Assembly (NCBI GenBank): GCA_963812195.1
Contig: CAWEUI010000013.1
Span: 372,001-436,000, forward strand
Source of the DNA: ZC4RG30 sp963812195
GTDB lineage: Bacteria; Pseudomonadota; Gammaproteobacteria; Steroidobacterales; Steroidobacteraceae
Reading direction: 5' to 3'
Length of the DNA stretch: 64,000 nt
Positions within the stretch are counted from its first letter, which is position 1. Each line of letters opens with the position of its first letter. Shown here piece after piece: positions 43,221 through 52,706 of the stretch. The notes beneath the pieces are model-generated. The model had not been told where the DNA came from, searched no databases, and saw nothing but the letters and a program-made list of their open reading frames with translations. A program made the position numbers and the translations under genes.

Positions 43221-46022
43221 GTGCTGCAGTTTCTGACGCGTGTTTTTGGCAGCCGCAACGACCGTACCGTGCGCGGCTACCGGGGTCTGGCCGTTGCGGC
43301 TGGCAGGTTTGAGGAGGGGCTCAAGGCCCTGTCGGACGAGTCTCTGGGTGCCAAAACGGCCGAATTCCGGGGGCGGCTGGCCGATGGCGCCACGTTGGAT
43401 TCACTGCTGCCCGAGGCGTTCGCGGTGGTGCGCGAAGCGGCCCGGCGCACGCTGGGCATGCGCCATTTCGACGTGCAGCTGATCGGTGGCGCGACCATGC
43501 ACGACGGGCGCATCGCCGAGATGCGCACGGGTGAGGGCAAGACCCTGATGGCCACGCTCGCGGCCTATGTCAACGCGCTGCCTGGTGAGGGCGTGCACGT
43601 CGTCACGGTCAACGAGTATCTGGCTTCGCGCGACGCGGAGTGGATGCGGCCCGTATACGCCATTCTCGGCCTCACCGTGGGCGTGATCCGCAACCAGCAG
43701 ACCTCCGAGGAGAAGCGCGCGGCCTACGCCTGCGACATCACCTACGGCACCAACAATGAATTCGGCTTCGATTACCTGCGCGACAACCTCGCCTACCGGC
43801 TGGAGGACCGCGTGCAGCGCAGCCTCGTGTTCGCCATCGTCGACGAGGTGGATTCGATCCTCATCGACGAGGCGCGCACGCCGCTGATCATTTCCGGTCC
43901 GGCCGAGGAGAGCACGGAGCTCTATATCGCCATCAACAAGCTGGTTCCGAAGCTCACGGCGCAGAAGGAGGAGGATGGCCCCGGCGATTTCGCCGTCGAC
44001 CTGAAGCAGAAGCAGGTACACATCACCGAAGAAGGGCACGAGCGCGTCGAGCAGCTCATGGCCGAGCACGGCCTGCTGCGCGAAGGCGAGAGCCTGTACG
44101 ACGCCGCGAACATCCGGCTGATGCACCACCTGAACGCGGCTTTGCGTGCCCACGCCATCTACAAGCGCGACGTCGATTACATCGTGCGCAACGGTGAGGT
44201 CATCATCGTCGATGAGTTCACCGGCCGTACCATGCCGGGCCGCCGCTGGTCGGACGGCCTGCATCAGGCGGTCGAGGCCAAGGAAGGCGTGAAGGTGCGC
44301 GAGGAGAACCAGACCGTCGCCTCGATCACTTTCCAGAACTACTTCAGGCTCTACAAGAAGCTCTCCGGAATGACCGGCACGGCCGACACCGAAGCGCCGG
44401 AATTCCTGCAGATCTATGGTCTGGAAGTGGTGGTGATACCCACGCATCGGCCGATGATCCGCAAGGACATGCCGGACCTGGTGCATCTGACCCAGCAGGA
44501 CAAGTACAAGGCGATCATCGAAGACATCCGCGAGTGCGTGGCGCGCCGGCAGCCGGTGCTGGTGGGCACGGCCTCGATCGAGAGCTCCGAGCTGCTGTCC
44601 GAGTTGCTGGACAAGGACGGCATCAAGCACAACGTGCTGAACGCCAAGCAGCATGAGCGCGAGGCACACGTCATCGCGCAGGCCGGCTGGCCCGGCACCG
44701 TGACCATTGCCACCAACATGGCTGGTCGCGGCACGGACATCCAGCTGGGTGGCAATTTCGATGCGGAAATCGCCGCGCTGGAGGCCGAAGGCGAGGAAGT
44801 CGGCGATGCGCGTCGTGCCGAGCTGAAGGCAGCCTGGCAGCAACGCCACGACGAGGTTCTCGGCGCGGGCGGCCTGCATATCGTCGGCACCGAAAGGCAC
44901 GAGTCCCGCCGCATCGACAACCAGCTGCGCGGTCGTTCCGGTCGCCAGGGCGACCCGGGTTCATCGCGCTTCTATCTGTCGATGGAAGACACGCTGATGC
45001 GGATCTTCGGCGACCCGAACCGCACCAAGCGCCTGCTGCAGTTCGCCGGCATGAAGGAAGGCGAGGTCATCGAGTCCAATCTGCTGACCAAGCAGATCGA
45101 AAAGGCGCAGCGCAAGGTGGAGGCGCACAACTTCGACATTCGCAAGCAATTGCTGCTGTTCGACGACGTGGCCAATGACCAGCGCAAGGTCGTCTATCAG
45201 CAGCGCACCGATATCATGGCCGCCAGTGATCTGTCGGAAGCCGTGGCCGGCATGCGCGAGGATTCGGTGGGTGCCTTGTTCGATCAGCACCTGCCGCCAC
45301 AGTCGGCGCCATCGGACTGGGACCTGGAAGGGTTCTCCTCTGCATTGAGCAAGGAATTCAACACCAGTGTGGACGTCAAGGCCTGGGTCGAGGCCGACCG
45401 TGAGCTGGATGTGATCTCCTTGCGCAAGCGCGTGATTGACGCCACCCATGCCGCTTATGAAGAGAAGGTGCAGCGCATCGGCGAGTCGATCATGCGTCAG
45501 ATCGAGCGCGATGTCGTCCTGACCAACCTCGACCAGGTCTGGCGAGAACACCTGGCGGCAATGGACTACCTGCGTCAGGGCATCCATCTGCGCGGCTATG
45601 CGCAGAAGGACTACCGCTACGAATTCAAGCGCGAGGCCTTCGAGTTGTTCAGTGCCATGCTCGATCGCGTGAAGCACCAGGCGGCCTCGCTGCTGACCCG
45701 CGTGGAAGTTCGCACGCAGGCCGAGATCGAGCGCGAAGAGGCCGAACAGCGCGAGCGCCTGATGCGGGCACTGCAGGCGCAGCATGCCGAGGTCTCGGCA
45801 TTGGCGCCGCCCGAGTCCGGACCGGCAGGTCCGCAGTTCCCCGGGGCCGGTCCAGGCGCATCCGCTCCGGGGGGGGTGCCGGGTCAGGTATCGGCGCCGC
45901 CTCCGGGTCCGGCCGCGCAAGCACCTTTCGTGCGTGACGGGCGCAAGATCGGTCGCAACGAGCCCTGTCCGTGCGGGTCCGGCAAGAAGTACAAGCAGTG
46001 CCACGGGAGCCTGTCCGCGTAG
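43221..46022 (+). CDS. secA: Protein translocase ATPase SecA
   Basis: A 933-residue motor of the Sec pathway. Walker A MRTGEGKTLM, DEAD-like box DEVDSILIDEARTPL, preprotein cross-linking domain, GRGTDIQLGGN, and the C-terminal zinc motif CPCGSGKKYKQCHG that binds SecB and phospholipid. The start is GTG 43221. Just before the zinc motif is a Pro/Gly/Ala-rich linker. Full length, intact frame. Confidence 0.98.
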   Translation: MLQFLTRVFGSRNDRTVRGYRGLAVAAGRFEEGLKALSDESLGAKTAEFRGRLADGATLDSLLPEAFAVVREAARRTLGMRHFDVQLIGGATMHDGRIAEMRTGEGKTLMATLAAYVNALPGEGVHVVTVNEYLASRDAEWMRPVYAILGLTVGVIRNQQTSEEKRAAYACDITYGTNNEFGFDYLRDNLAYRLEDRVQRSLVFAIVDEVDSILIDEARTPLIISGPAEESTELYIAINKLVPKLTAQKEEDGPGDFAVDLKQKQVHITEEGHERVEQLMAEHGLLREGESLYDAANIRLMHHLNAALRAHAIYKRDVDYIVRNGEVIIVDEFTGRTMPGRRWSDGLHQAVEAKEGVKVREENQTVASITFQNYFRLYKKLSGMTGTADTEAPEFLQIYGLEVVVIPTHRPMIRKDMPDLVHLTQQDKYKAIIEDIRECVARRQPVLVGTASIESSELLSELLDKDGIKHNVLNAKQHEREAHVIAQAGWPGTVTIATNMAGRGTDIQLGGNFDAEIAALEAEGEEVGDARRAELKAAWQQRHDEVLGAGGLHIVGTERHESRRIDNQLRGRSGRQGDPGSSRFYLSMEDTLMRIFGDPNRTKRLLQFAGMKEGEVIESNLLTKQIEKAQRKVEAHNFDIRKQLLLFDDVANDQRKVVYQQRTDIMAASDLSEAVAGMREDSVGALFDQHLPPQSAPSDWDLEGFSSALSKEFNTSVDVKAWVEADRELDVISLRKRVIDATHAAYEEKVQRIGESIMRQIERDVVLTNLDQVWREHLAAMDYLRQGIHLRGYAQKDYRYEFKREAFELFSAMLDRVKHQAASLLTRVEVRTQAEIEREEAEQRERLMRALQAQHAEVSALAPPESGPAGPQFPGAGPGASAPGGVPGQVSAPPPGPAAQAPFVRDGRKIGRNEPCPCGSGKKYKQCHGSLSA

Positions 46023-46429
46023 TCGCGGCGGCGCTGGTCCGGCGCTGCGCGAACGGCGCTGCGCAGCTGCTGATCGCGCAGCGCCCGCCGGGCAAGTGGC
46101 AGGCCGGACGCTGGGAATTCCCCGGCGGCAAGATCGAGCCGGGCGAGAGCGCCGCCGCCGCCTTGCATCGCGAGCTGGCCGAGGAGCTGGGCGTAAAGGC
46201 CCGGCAGCTGGTCGAGGTGGGCGTCTTTCGCCACGAGTACCCGGATCGCAGCGTCGAGATCGTGCTGTGGCTGGTCCCCCGCCATGAGGGCGTTCCTCGC
46301 GGCCTGGACGGCCAGGCGCTGCACTGGGCGGACCCGACCGAGCTGGCAGGCTGTGACCTGCTCGAGGCTGATCAGCCGATGATCGAACCCCTGCTTGTTG
46401 CGCTTTCGGGCGTTAAACTAGACCCATGA
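45998..46429 (+). CDS. mutT: 8-oxo-dGTP diphosphatase MutT
   Basis: A 143-residue Nudix hydrolase cleansing oxidised guanine nucleotides. The Nudix box is complete (GGKIEPGESAAAALHRELAE then ELGV), preceded by AGRWEFPGG. I chose GTG 45998 because homologues begin two or three residues before the first beta strand (VRVVAAALV); it overlaps the secA 3' end by 25 bases. In E. coli mutT also follows secA. Confidence 0.92.
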   Translation: MPREPVRVVAAALVRRCANGAAQLLIAQRPPGKWQAGRWEFPGGKIEPGESAAAALHRELAEELGVKARQLVEVGVFRHEYPDRSVEIVLWLVPRHEGVPRGLDGQALHWADPTELAGCDLLEADQPMIEPLLVALSGVKLDP

Positions 46430-46818
46430 GCGAAGAGAACCAGTTGCCAGAGATCCGCTTCGATGCCGAAGGCATGTACCAGGAAGAGGTGTTCACCGAC
46501 CGTGCCTCCGGCACCATTCGCCGGATGCGGCCCGTGCTGTCCAACGGTGAGGCGGACGCTTCCCGGCCGGTGCTGTTCAGCGGCCAGACCCAGCTGTTGA
46601 CGCCGGGTGGTGTGCTGCCACTTGGCTTCGAAATCCAGGCCACCAGCCTGGAGGAGGCCATCGCAAAGTTCCCGGCGGCCGTGCAGGAAGCGCTGAATCA
46701 GGCCATTGAGGAGGCCCGTGAGATGCGGCGCGATGCGCAGTCGCGCATCGTCGTGCCGGAGGCCGGCAGTGTGGGCGTGCCGGGTGGCGTGCCAGGCGGC
46801 GGGCGCATCAAGCTCTAG
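46426..46818 (+). CDS. Uncharacterised 130-residue protein coupled to mutT
   Basis: An acidic, probably cytoplasmic protein with no signal or membrane segment and a glycine-rich end (GVPGGVPGGGRIKL). The start ATG overlaps the mutT stop (ATGA), which supports real translation. The middle has a regular amphipathic helix (LEEAIAKFPAAVQEALNQAI). I do not recognise a functional family; proteins of this sort often sit between mutT and yacG. Convergent with yacG. Confidence 0.7.
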   Translation: MSEENQLPEIRFDAEGMYQEEVFTDRASGTIRRMRPVLSNGEADASRPVLFSGQTQLLTPGGVLPLGFEIQATSLEEAIAKFPAAVQEALNQAIEEAREMRRDAQSRIVVPEAGSVGVPGGVPGGGRIKL

Positions 46819-46843
46819 ACGGCCGTCCGCGCGTCCGGCGTCT

Positions 46844-47059
46844 TCAGCCGCGCCGGTTGGGCGGGTTCATTTCCGTGGACTGGTCCGGGCCTGAGGCCTC
46901 GCCTCCGTCTTCGTCCGAGGGTATGCGCCTGTCTTCGGCAAACCACGCCCCCAGATCCACCATCTTGCAGCGCTCGCTGCAGAACGGGCGCCACGGAAAC
47001 TGCTCGGACCAGAGCAGTTCGCGCCGGCAGGTCGGACAGCGCAGGCTTGGTGCCGGCAT
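46844..47059 (-). CDS. yacG: DNA gyrase inhibitor YacG
   Basis: A 71-residue zinc protein. The four cysteines appear as CPTC near the N-terminus and CSERC about 20 residues later, followed by KMVDLGAWFAED, the YacG signature. In E. coli it binds gyrase. The ATG at 47059 is 11 bases after the zapD stop. The longer open frame is antisense noise. Confidence 0.95.
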   Translation of the reverse strand: MPAPSLRCPTCRRELLWSEQFPWRPFCSERCKMVDLGAWFAEDRRIPSDEDGGEASGPDQSTEMNPPNRRG

Positions 47060-47070
47060 CAGGGCCGGGC

Positions 47071-47883
47071 CTAGCAGGTGATAAGCGTGAAGGCGATGTC
47101 GCCGTCGGCCTGGGAGGGGCGCGCGGCAAGGCCATTCCACGTCAGGAAGCGCAGGCTGCAGCGATGGTGACTGCCGCTGATCTCCGGATACAGGCCGGCA
47201 TCGGCGGGCAGGCATATGCGCAGCAGTTGCAGCGGGGTATCGCGGTCGAAGTTGATCGTGAAAGTGCCGCCGGCGGCGACTTCCTTGCGGCTCTTGCCGT
47301 TCTGGCGCGTGAGCCACAACACTTCGGCAACGGCATCGCACAGCGGGCGCAGCAGCGCCAGCCATTCGTTGAAGGCGATCGTCCTGCTGGCCGCATCCTG
47401 GTTGAGCCAGAAATAGAAGTCGGGCAGATCGAATTCGCAGGTGCCGCCCGGGATCGAACTGCGGTGCTTGATGGCGGCAAGAAACTCCGAATCGCGCAGC
47501 GGCTGCAGGTAGGAATTGCCGGCGGCCTGCAGCGCCGAGCGCAGGCGCGCCAGGTTGTTGATCAGGGCACGCAACCGGCCTGCATCCACCCCGGCGCGGT
47601 TCTCGAAGCCTTCCAGTTGCCCAAGGTGCTTTTCGATTTCCTTCAGTACCTCGGCGCGCACGTCACCGCGAGTGGTGATTGCCAGGATGTCGATCAGGCT
47701 GGCCACGGCCGCACGACTGCCCCACTGGCTGGCCCGCTCGTTGTGATACAGCGCCTGGTTGTAGAGGTAATCGAGGCGTAGAAAAGTGCGCATCCGCTCG
47801 TTGAGCGGCTGCTCGAATATCAACGGCGCACTGCTCGCTACGGCTTCCGGGGAGCGCTCTGCGAGGAGGGGTTCGTGCGACAT
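47071..47883 (-). CDS. zapD: Z-ring associated protein ZapD
   Basis: A 270-residue alpha/beta protein that bundles FtsZ filaments. Family motifs: FEQPLNERMRTFLRLDYLY and GGTFTINFDRDTPLQLLRI. I chose ATG 47883; an ATG at 47898 is in frame and adds five residues. The longer frame beyond runs into coaE. Order coaE-zapD-yacG is standard in gammaproteobacteria. Confidence 0.93.
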   Translation of the reverse strand: MSHEPLLAERSPEAVASSAPLIFEQPLNERMRTFLRLDYLYNQALYHNERASQWGSRAAVASLIDILAITTRGDVRAEVLKEIEKHLGQLEGFENRAGVDAGRLRALINNLARLRSALQAAGNSYLQPLRDSEFLAAIKHRSSIPGGTCEFDLPDFYFWLNQDAASRTIAFNEWLALLRPLCDAVAEVLWLTRQNGKSRKEVAAGGTFTINFDRDTPLQLLRICLPADAGLYPEISGSHHRCSLRFLTWNGLAARPSQADGDIAFTLITC

Positions 47884-47923
47884 CCGGCTATTTTGCATAA
47901 ACACATCGCGAATGTAAGCGTCT

Positions 47924-48566
47924 TCATGCGTCTGCACATTGCGACCCGAGCGCCAGATAGCGTCGATGCAGCTCCTCCACCTGCGCGGCGAGCAGCCCGA
48001 GGTCGCCATCGTTGTGGATGACATCGTGGGCAGCGGCGCGGCGCGCCTCGCGACTGGCCTGTGCCGCAAGCATGCGATCGGCAGCATCCGGGCCCACGCC
48101 ATCGCGCAGCATGAGCCGCCGCTTCTGGGTCTCCGGGCTGGCGTCGATCAACAGAACCCTGTCGTACTGCGCCCTGCGTGCCGGTTTCCACCAGCAGCGG
48201 CACGGCGACCAGCAGGTAGGGGCCACCGGCCTCGCGCGCCAGGCGTTCCACCTCCTCGTGAATGACCGGGTGGGTGATGGCCTCCAGGTCCCGGCGCGCA
48301 TCCGGGTCGGAAAATACGACGCGCCGCAGCCGCGTGCGATCCAGCGCCCCGTCCGCCTGCAGGACTTCGGGACCAAAACGCGCGACGATCCGGTCCAGAA
48401 CCACCGATGGCGGCGCCACGATGTCGCGGGCGATCTGGTCGGTATCGATCAGCTTTGCGCCCAGCGTCGTGAACAGCTTCGCCACGGTGCTCTTGCCGCT
48501 GGCGATGCCGCCGGTCAGGGCGATACGCGGTACCCGGACCGCCGGTTTGCCCCGCGCATTGCTCAT
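47924..48566 (-). CDS. coaE: Dephospho-CoA kinase CoaE (one-base frameshift in this sequence)
   Basis: The last enzyme of coenzyme A synthesis. Walker A LTGGIASGKSTVAKLF at the N-terminus, DTDQIARDIV, and TRLRRVVFSDPDAR. The C-terminal part (YDRVLLIDASPETQKRRLMLRDG) is in a shifted frame. The break is at about 48172, where the minus strand reads GGCACGCAGGGCGCAG; deleting one base gives ETGTRAQYDRVLL and 213 residues, normal for CoaE. Ten bases after pilD. Confidence 0.92.
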
Positions 48567-48576
48567 GCCGGGCAGA

Positions 48577-49464
48577 TTAGCGCGGCGGACCGTAAAGGCC
48601 CAGGTAGGAATCCACCAGACGCGGGCCGACGATCAGCATCAGCCAGCCAGCCGCGGCAAGATAGGGGCCAAAGGCCATCGGAATACCCGCCTCGCGCCGG
48701 CGCAGCACGATCGCCGCAATGCCAGTGATGGCGCCGACACCGGCTGCCGCGATCACGATGGGCAGCAGCATCTGCCAGCCCAGCCATGCGCCCAGCGCGG
48801 CCAGCAACTTGAAGTCGCCGTAGCCCATGCCTTCCTTGCCGGTGAGCAGGCGGAACAGGTGGTACACCAGCCACAGCGACAGATAGCCCGCGATCGCGCC
48901 GAGCACGGCTGAGCGCAGGTCGACCGGCAGGCGCGCATCCTGCAGGTGTGGCAGCAGCAATGCCACCAGCATCCCCAGCCACAGCAGGGGCAGGGTCAGA
49001 TTGTCAGGCAGCAGCTGTGTGTCGATGTCGATGAAGGCCAGCGCGATCAGGAACCAGGTCAATACCAGCGCCGCGGCAGCGCTCCAGCTGAAGCCGAACT
49101 GCCAGGCGACGATCGCGGACAGCACCGCGGTGAGCAGCTCGACCAGCGGGTAGCGGGCGCTGATTCGCGTGCCGCAGTTCGCGCACTTGCCCCTGAGCAC
49201 CAGCCAGCTCACTACGGGAATGTTCTGCATTGCGGTGATCGGCGCCTTGCAGGCCGGACAGGCCGAGCGTGGGCGCACCAGATCGTAGGGCTCCTCCACG
49301 GGGAGCTCCTTGCCGTCCGCCGCCAGCGCCTCGCGCTTCCAGCCGCGCTCCAGCATGACAGGCAGCCGGTGAATCACCACGTTCAGGAAGCTGCCGACCA
49401 GCAGCCCGAACAGCAACGCGACGCCGACCAGCGCCGGCGTCGAGTCCGAGAGTAGTGCGATCAC
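48577..49464 (-). CDS. pilD: Type IV prepilin peptidase and N-methyltransferase PilD
   Basis: A 295-residue polytopic aspartic protease that cleaves and N-methylates prepilins. The N-terminal methylase domain has two CxxC pairs (CPACKAPI and CANCGTR). The peptidase aspartates are in FIDIDTQLLPD and GMGYGDFKLLA. The GTG start at 49464 overlaps the pilC stop (GTGA). Its substrate here is the PilA prepilin encoded 7 kb away, and probably others. Confidence 0.95.
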   Translation of the reverse strand: MIALLSDSTPALVGVALLFGLLVGSFLNVVIHRLPVMLERGWKREALAADGKELPVEEPYDLVRPRSACPACKAPITAMQNIPVVSWLVLRGKCANCGTRISARYPLVELLTAVLSAIVAWQFGFSWSAAAALVLTWFLIALAFIDIDTQLLPDNLTLPLLWLGMLVALLLPHLQDARLPVDLRSAVLGAIAGYLSLWLVYHLFRLLTGKEGMGYGDFKLLAALGAWLGWQMLLPIVIAAAGVGAITGIAAIVLRRREAGIPMAFGPYLAAAGWLMLIVGPRLVDSYLGLYGPPR

Positions 49465-50689
49465 ACCACCGCGCCGAGCTTGAAGATCGGCAGGTACATC
49501 GCGATGACCAGGCCGCCGACCAGCACGCCGAGGATTGCCATGATCAGCGGTTCGAGCAGTGAGGACATCGAGTCGACCGCATTGTCGACCTCGGCCTCGT
49601 AGAACGAGGCGACCTTGCCCGACATCTCGTCCAGCGCGCCGGATTCCTCGCCCACGGCGATCATCTGGATCACCATGTTGGGAAACAGGCTGGTGTTCTC
49701 CATGGCACGCTGCAGCCGCGTACCGGTGGCAACCTCGTCGCGGATGGCCAGGGTGGCGTTTTCGTACACGATGTTGCCGGTGGCGCCGGCCACCGACTCC
49801 ATTGCCTCCACCAGCGGCACGCCGGCGGCGAACATCGTGGACAGCGTGCGCGCAAAGCGCGCCACTGCCGACTTGTTGAGGATCGGCCCGATTACCGGGA
49901 CCTTCAGCGCCATGCGATCCAGCAATTCGCGCATCTTGCGCGAGCGCTTCTTGAAGTAAATGAAGGCCCAGACCGCGCCGGCCAGCACCACCGCAATATA
50001 GATAGCCCTTGGTCTGCACGAATCGCGACAGGTTGATGACCAGCTGCGTGAATGCCGGCAGGTCCGCGCCGAAGCCCTTGAACAGGTCCTCGAACTGCGG
50101 GATCACGAAGATCAGCAGGATCACCGTAACGACGATGGCCACGACCATGACGGCGGCGGGATAGAACAGCGCCTTCTTGACCTTGCTCTTCAGCGCTTCG
50201 GTCTTTTCCTTGTAGGTGGCGATCTTGTCCAGCAGGTTCTCCAGCGCGCCGGCCTGCTCGCCGGCTTCGACCAGGTTCACGAACAGGTCGTCGAAATGCA
50301 GCGGACGCTTGGCCAAGCGCCTCGTGCAGGCTCATGCCGCCTTCCACGTCCTGCTTGATGTCCAGGATCAGCTTCTGCATCGCCGGGTTGTCGTGCCCGG
50401 CGCCGACGATGTCGAAGGACTGCACCAGCGGAATGCCCGCTGCCATCATGGTGGCGAGCTGCCGGCTGAATACGGCGATGTCGGCCGGCTTGACCTTGCC
50501 GCCGGTCCTGACGGACTGCTTCTTGATGCGGCTGGCCGCCACGCCCTGCTGGCGCAGCTGCGCCCGCAACGACAATTCGTCCTTGGCCAGCATCCGGCCC
50601 TTGACGACCTTGCCGCGCTTGTCCTTGCCCTCCCAGAGGAAGGGGACGTCGCGCTTGATGGCACGGATAGCGGTGGAGGATTGCGCCAT
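49461..50689 (-). CDS. pilC: Type IV pilus inner-membrane platform protein PilC (two frameshifts in this sequence)
   Basis: A 408-residue T2SF-domain protein after correction. It has two repeated cytoplasmic domains (FSRQLATMMAAGIPLVQSF; FARTLSTMFAAGVPLVEAM) and three membrane segments. Breaks: about 50313, an extra base (minus strand CTTGGCCAAG should be CTTGCCAAG, giving EALAKRPLHFDDLF), and about 50000, an extra base in the run GGGCTATCTATATTGCG. PilC couples the PilB motor to pilus assembly. It starts 12 bases after pilB, with AAGGA upstream. Confidence 0.93.
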
Positions 50690-50701
50690 GATTGAGCGTC
50701 C

Positions 50702-52448
50702 TTAGTCGATCGTCACGCTGTTGATTTCTTCCAGGCTGGTCAGGCCGGCTGCCGCCTTGGCCAGGCCGGCGCGGCGCAGGTCCCAGACCCCGTCCTTGCG
50801 TGCCTGGTCGGCGATGTCGATGGCGTTGCCGCCGCCCATGATGATCCGGCCGATGTCCTCGGTGACCGGCATCACCTGGTAGATGCCCAACCGTCCCTTG
50901 TAGCCGTCCGTGCAGTTCGCACAGCCCTTGGGCCCGAACAGCTGGATGCCCTTGGTGATTTCCTCTTCCGGGAAGCCCTCCTTGCGCAGGGCCTCCGGGG
51001 GTACGGTCATGGGCTGTTTGCAACTGGGACACAGGCGGCGCGCCAGGCGCTGCGCGATCATCAGGCTGACCGAAGTGGCAATGGCATATGGCTTCACGCC
51101 CATGTCGACCAGGCGCGTCATGGTCTGCGGCGCGTCGTTGGTGTGCAGGGTGGAGAGCACCAGGTGGCCGGTCTGCGCGGCCTTGATGGCAATCTCGGCG
51201 GTTTCCAGGTCGCGGACCTCGCCCACCATCATGACGTCCGGGTCCTGGCGCAGGAAGGCGCGCAACGCCGCCGCGAAGGTCAGGCCGACCTTGGGGTTCA
51301 CATTGACCTGGTTGATGCCCGGCAGGTTGATTTCCGCCGGATCCTCGGCGGTCGAGATGTTGGTGTCTTCCTTGTTCAGGATATTCAGGCCGGTGTACAG
51401 CGACACGGTCTTGCCGGAACCGGTCGGGCCCGGTCACCAGGATCATGCCCTGGGGCTTGGCCAGGTACTGCATGTACATGTCTTTCTGGAACGGCTCGTA
51501 GCCCAGCGCATCGATACCCAGCATCGCCGAGCTGGGATCCAGGATACGCATCACGATCTTTTCGCCGAACAGGGTCGGGCAGGTGCTGACGCGGAAGTCG
51601 ATGGCGCGCGTTTTGGACAGCCGCATCTTGATGCGGCCGTCCTGTGGCACGCGGCGCTCGGCGATATCCAGCCGGCACATCACCTTCAGTCGCGCGGCGA
51701 GCTTGCCGGCCAGCTGCACCGGCGGCTGGGCGACTTCCTTGAGCACGCCGTCCATGCGGTAGCGCACCCGGTAGGTCTTCTCGTAGGGCTCGAAGTGAAT
51801 ATCCGAGGCGCCGCGGCGTATGGCATCCAGCAGCAGTTTGTTGACGTAGCGGACGATTGGCGCGTCTTCGACGTCGTCGCGCGATACCCCGGGCGCTTCG
51901 GCCTCCTCACCGCCGGAGACCTCGAGGCCCTCCAGCTCCATGCCCTCGTCGTCGCCAAGCAGCGGCGTGTTGGCTTCGGCGCCCTCGATGGCCTTGTCGA
52001 CCATGCGCTGGAGCTTGTCGTCCTCGACGACCACGGCGTCCACGCCCAGGCCGGTCTGGAACTTGATCTCGTCGATGGCGTGCAGGTCGGTGGGGTCCGC
52101 CACGCCGAGGAACAGGCGCTTGCCGCGCCGGAACATGGGCAGTACGCGGTGCTTGGCCAGCAGCTTGTCGGAGACCAGCCGGGTGACGTCCAGGTCGATG
52201 GGCAGGGCGTCCAGGTCGAACAGCGGCACGCCGAACTCGCCGGCGGCGGCCTCGGCGATATCCCGCGGCCTGGCGGCACCGGACCCGACCAGCTGCGTGA
52301 CGAAGTGGGATTTCTTGTCCTTGGCGGAGGCGAGCGCCGACTGGGCCTCTTCCTCGCTGATGACCCCGTCCTGCACCAGACGCTGCGGCAGGCCGGTGAG
52401 CCCGCTGCGGTTGCCGACATTGGCCACTAGGGAAAGGTTGTCGCTCAT
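50702..52448 (-). CDS. pilB: Type IV pilus extension ATPase PilB (one-base frameshift in this sequence)
   Basis: A 581-residue secretion ATPase after correction: two N-terminal MshEN-like domains, then the ATPase domain. The break falls in the Walker A motif itself: at about 51427 the minus strand reads GGGCCCGACC, and removing one C gives VTGPTGSGKTVSLY. Other motifs are VGEVRDLETAEIA (Walker B region), STLHTNDA (His box) and a tetracysteine (CPSC, CANC). The linkage to pilC, pilD and pilA makes PilB more likely than GspE. Confidence 0.94.
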
Positions 52449-52706
52449 GTGCCTCGAATCGGGACCAGGCTGTCTTTCACGGCAAAAGTCTAGTGCAGGG
52501 GCGAACCCTTGCAACTGTCAAATGACCCCGGGGATGGTCGCATGGGCTCCCCGGGGGGTGCGTGACTGGAGTCGCAAATAAGGGCCTGCCGGCCCGCCAG
52601 GACAGCCCTACCAGAGTGCTCCCATCCGACTGTGATCTGCTGCCTGCCGGGCCCGGCGCCGTACGACATAATTTTACTTGGTTCGCGGACCCAGGGTGTC
52701 GACAAA
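52449..52706. other. Intergenic region between divergent pilB and the ligase-like gene
   Basis: 258 bases with no convincing gene. It holds a perfect inverted repeat CCCCGGGGA/TCCCCGGGG (52526-52534 and 52548-52556) with a 13-base loop. It also holds a CATAAT (52667-52672) that could be a -10 element for the ligase-like gene. No sigma-54 site was found for pilB. Confidence 0.45.

Noticed and set aside
43401..44900. A 499-codon open frame on the minus strand
   Set aside because: It is antisense to secA, whose protein is intact and unmistakable. High G+C codon bias produces long open antisense frames, and the translated sequence is low in recognisable motifs.
52490..52530. A TTGACA on the minus strand as -35 of a pilB promoter
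   Set aside because: The nearest plausible -10 (TAGACT) is 23 bases away, too far for a sigma-70 promoter.
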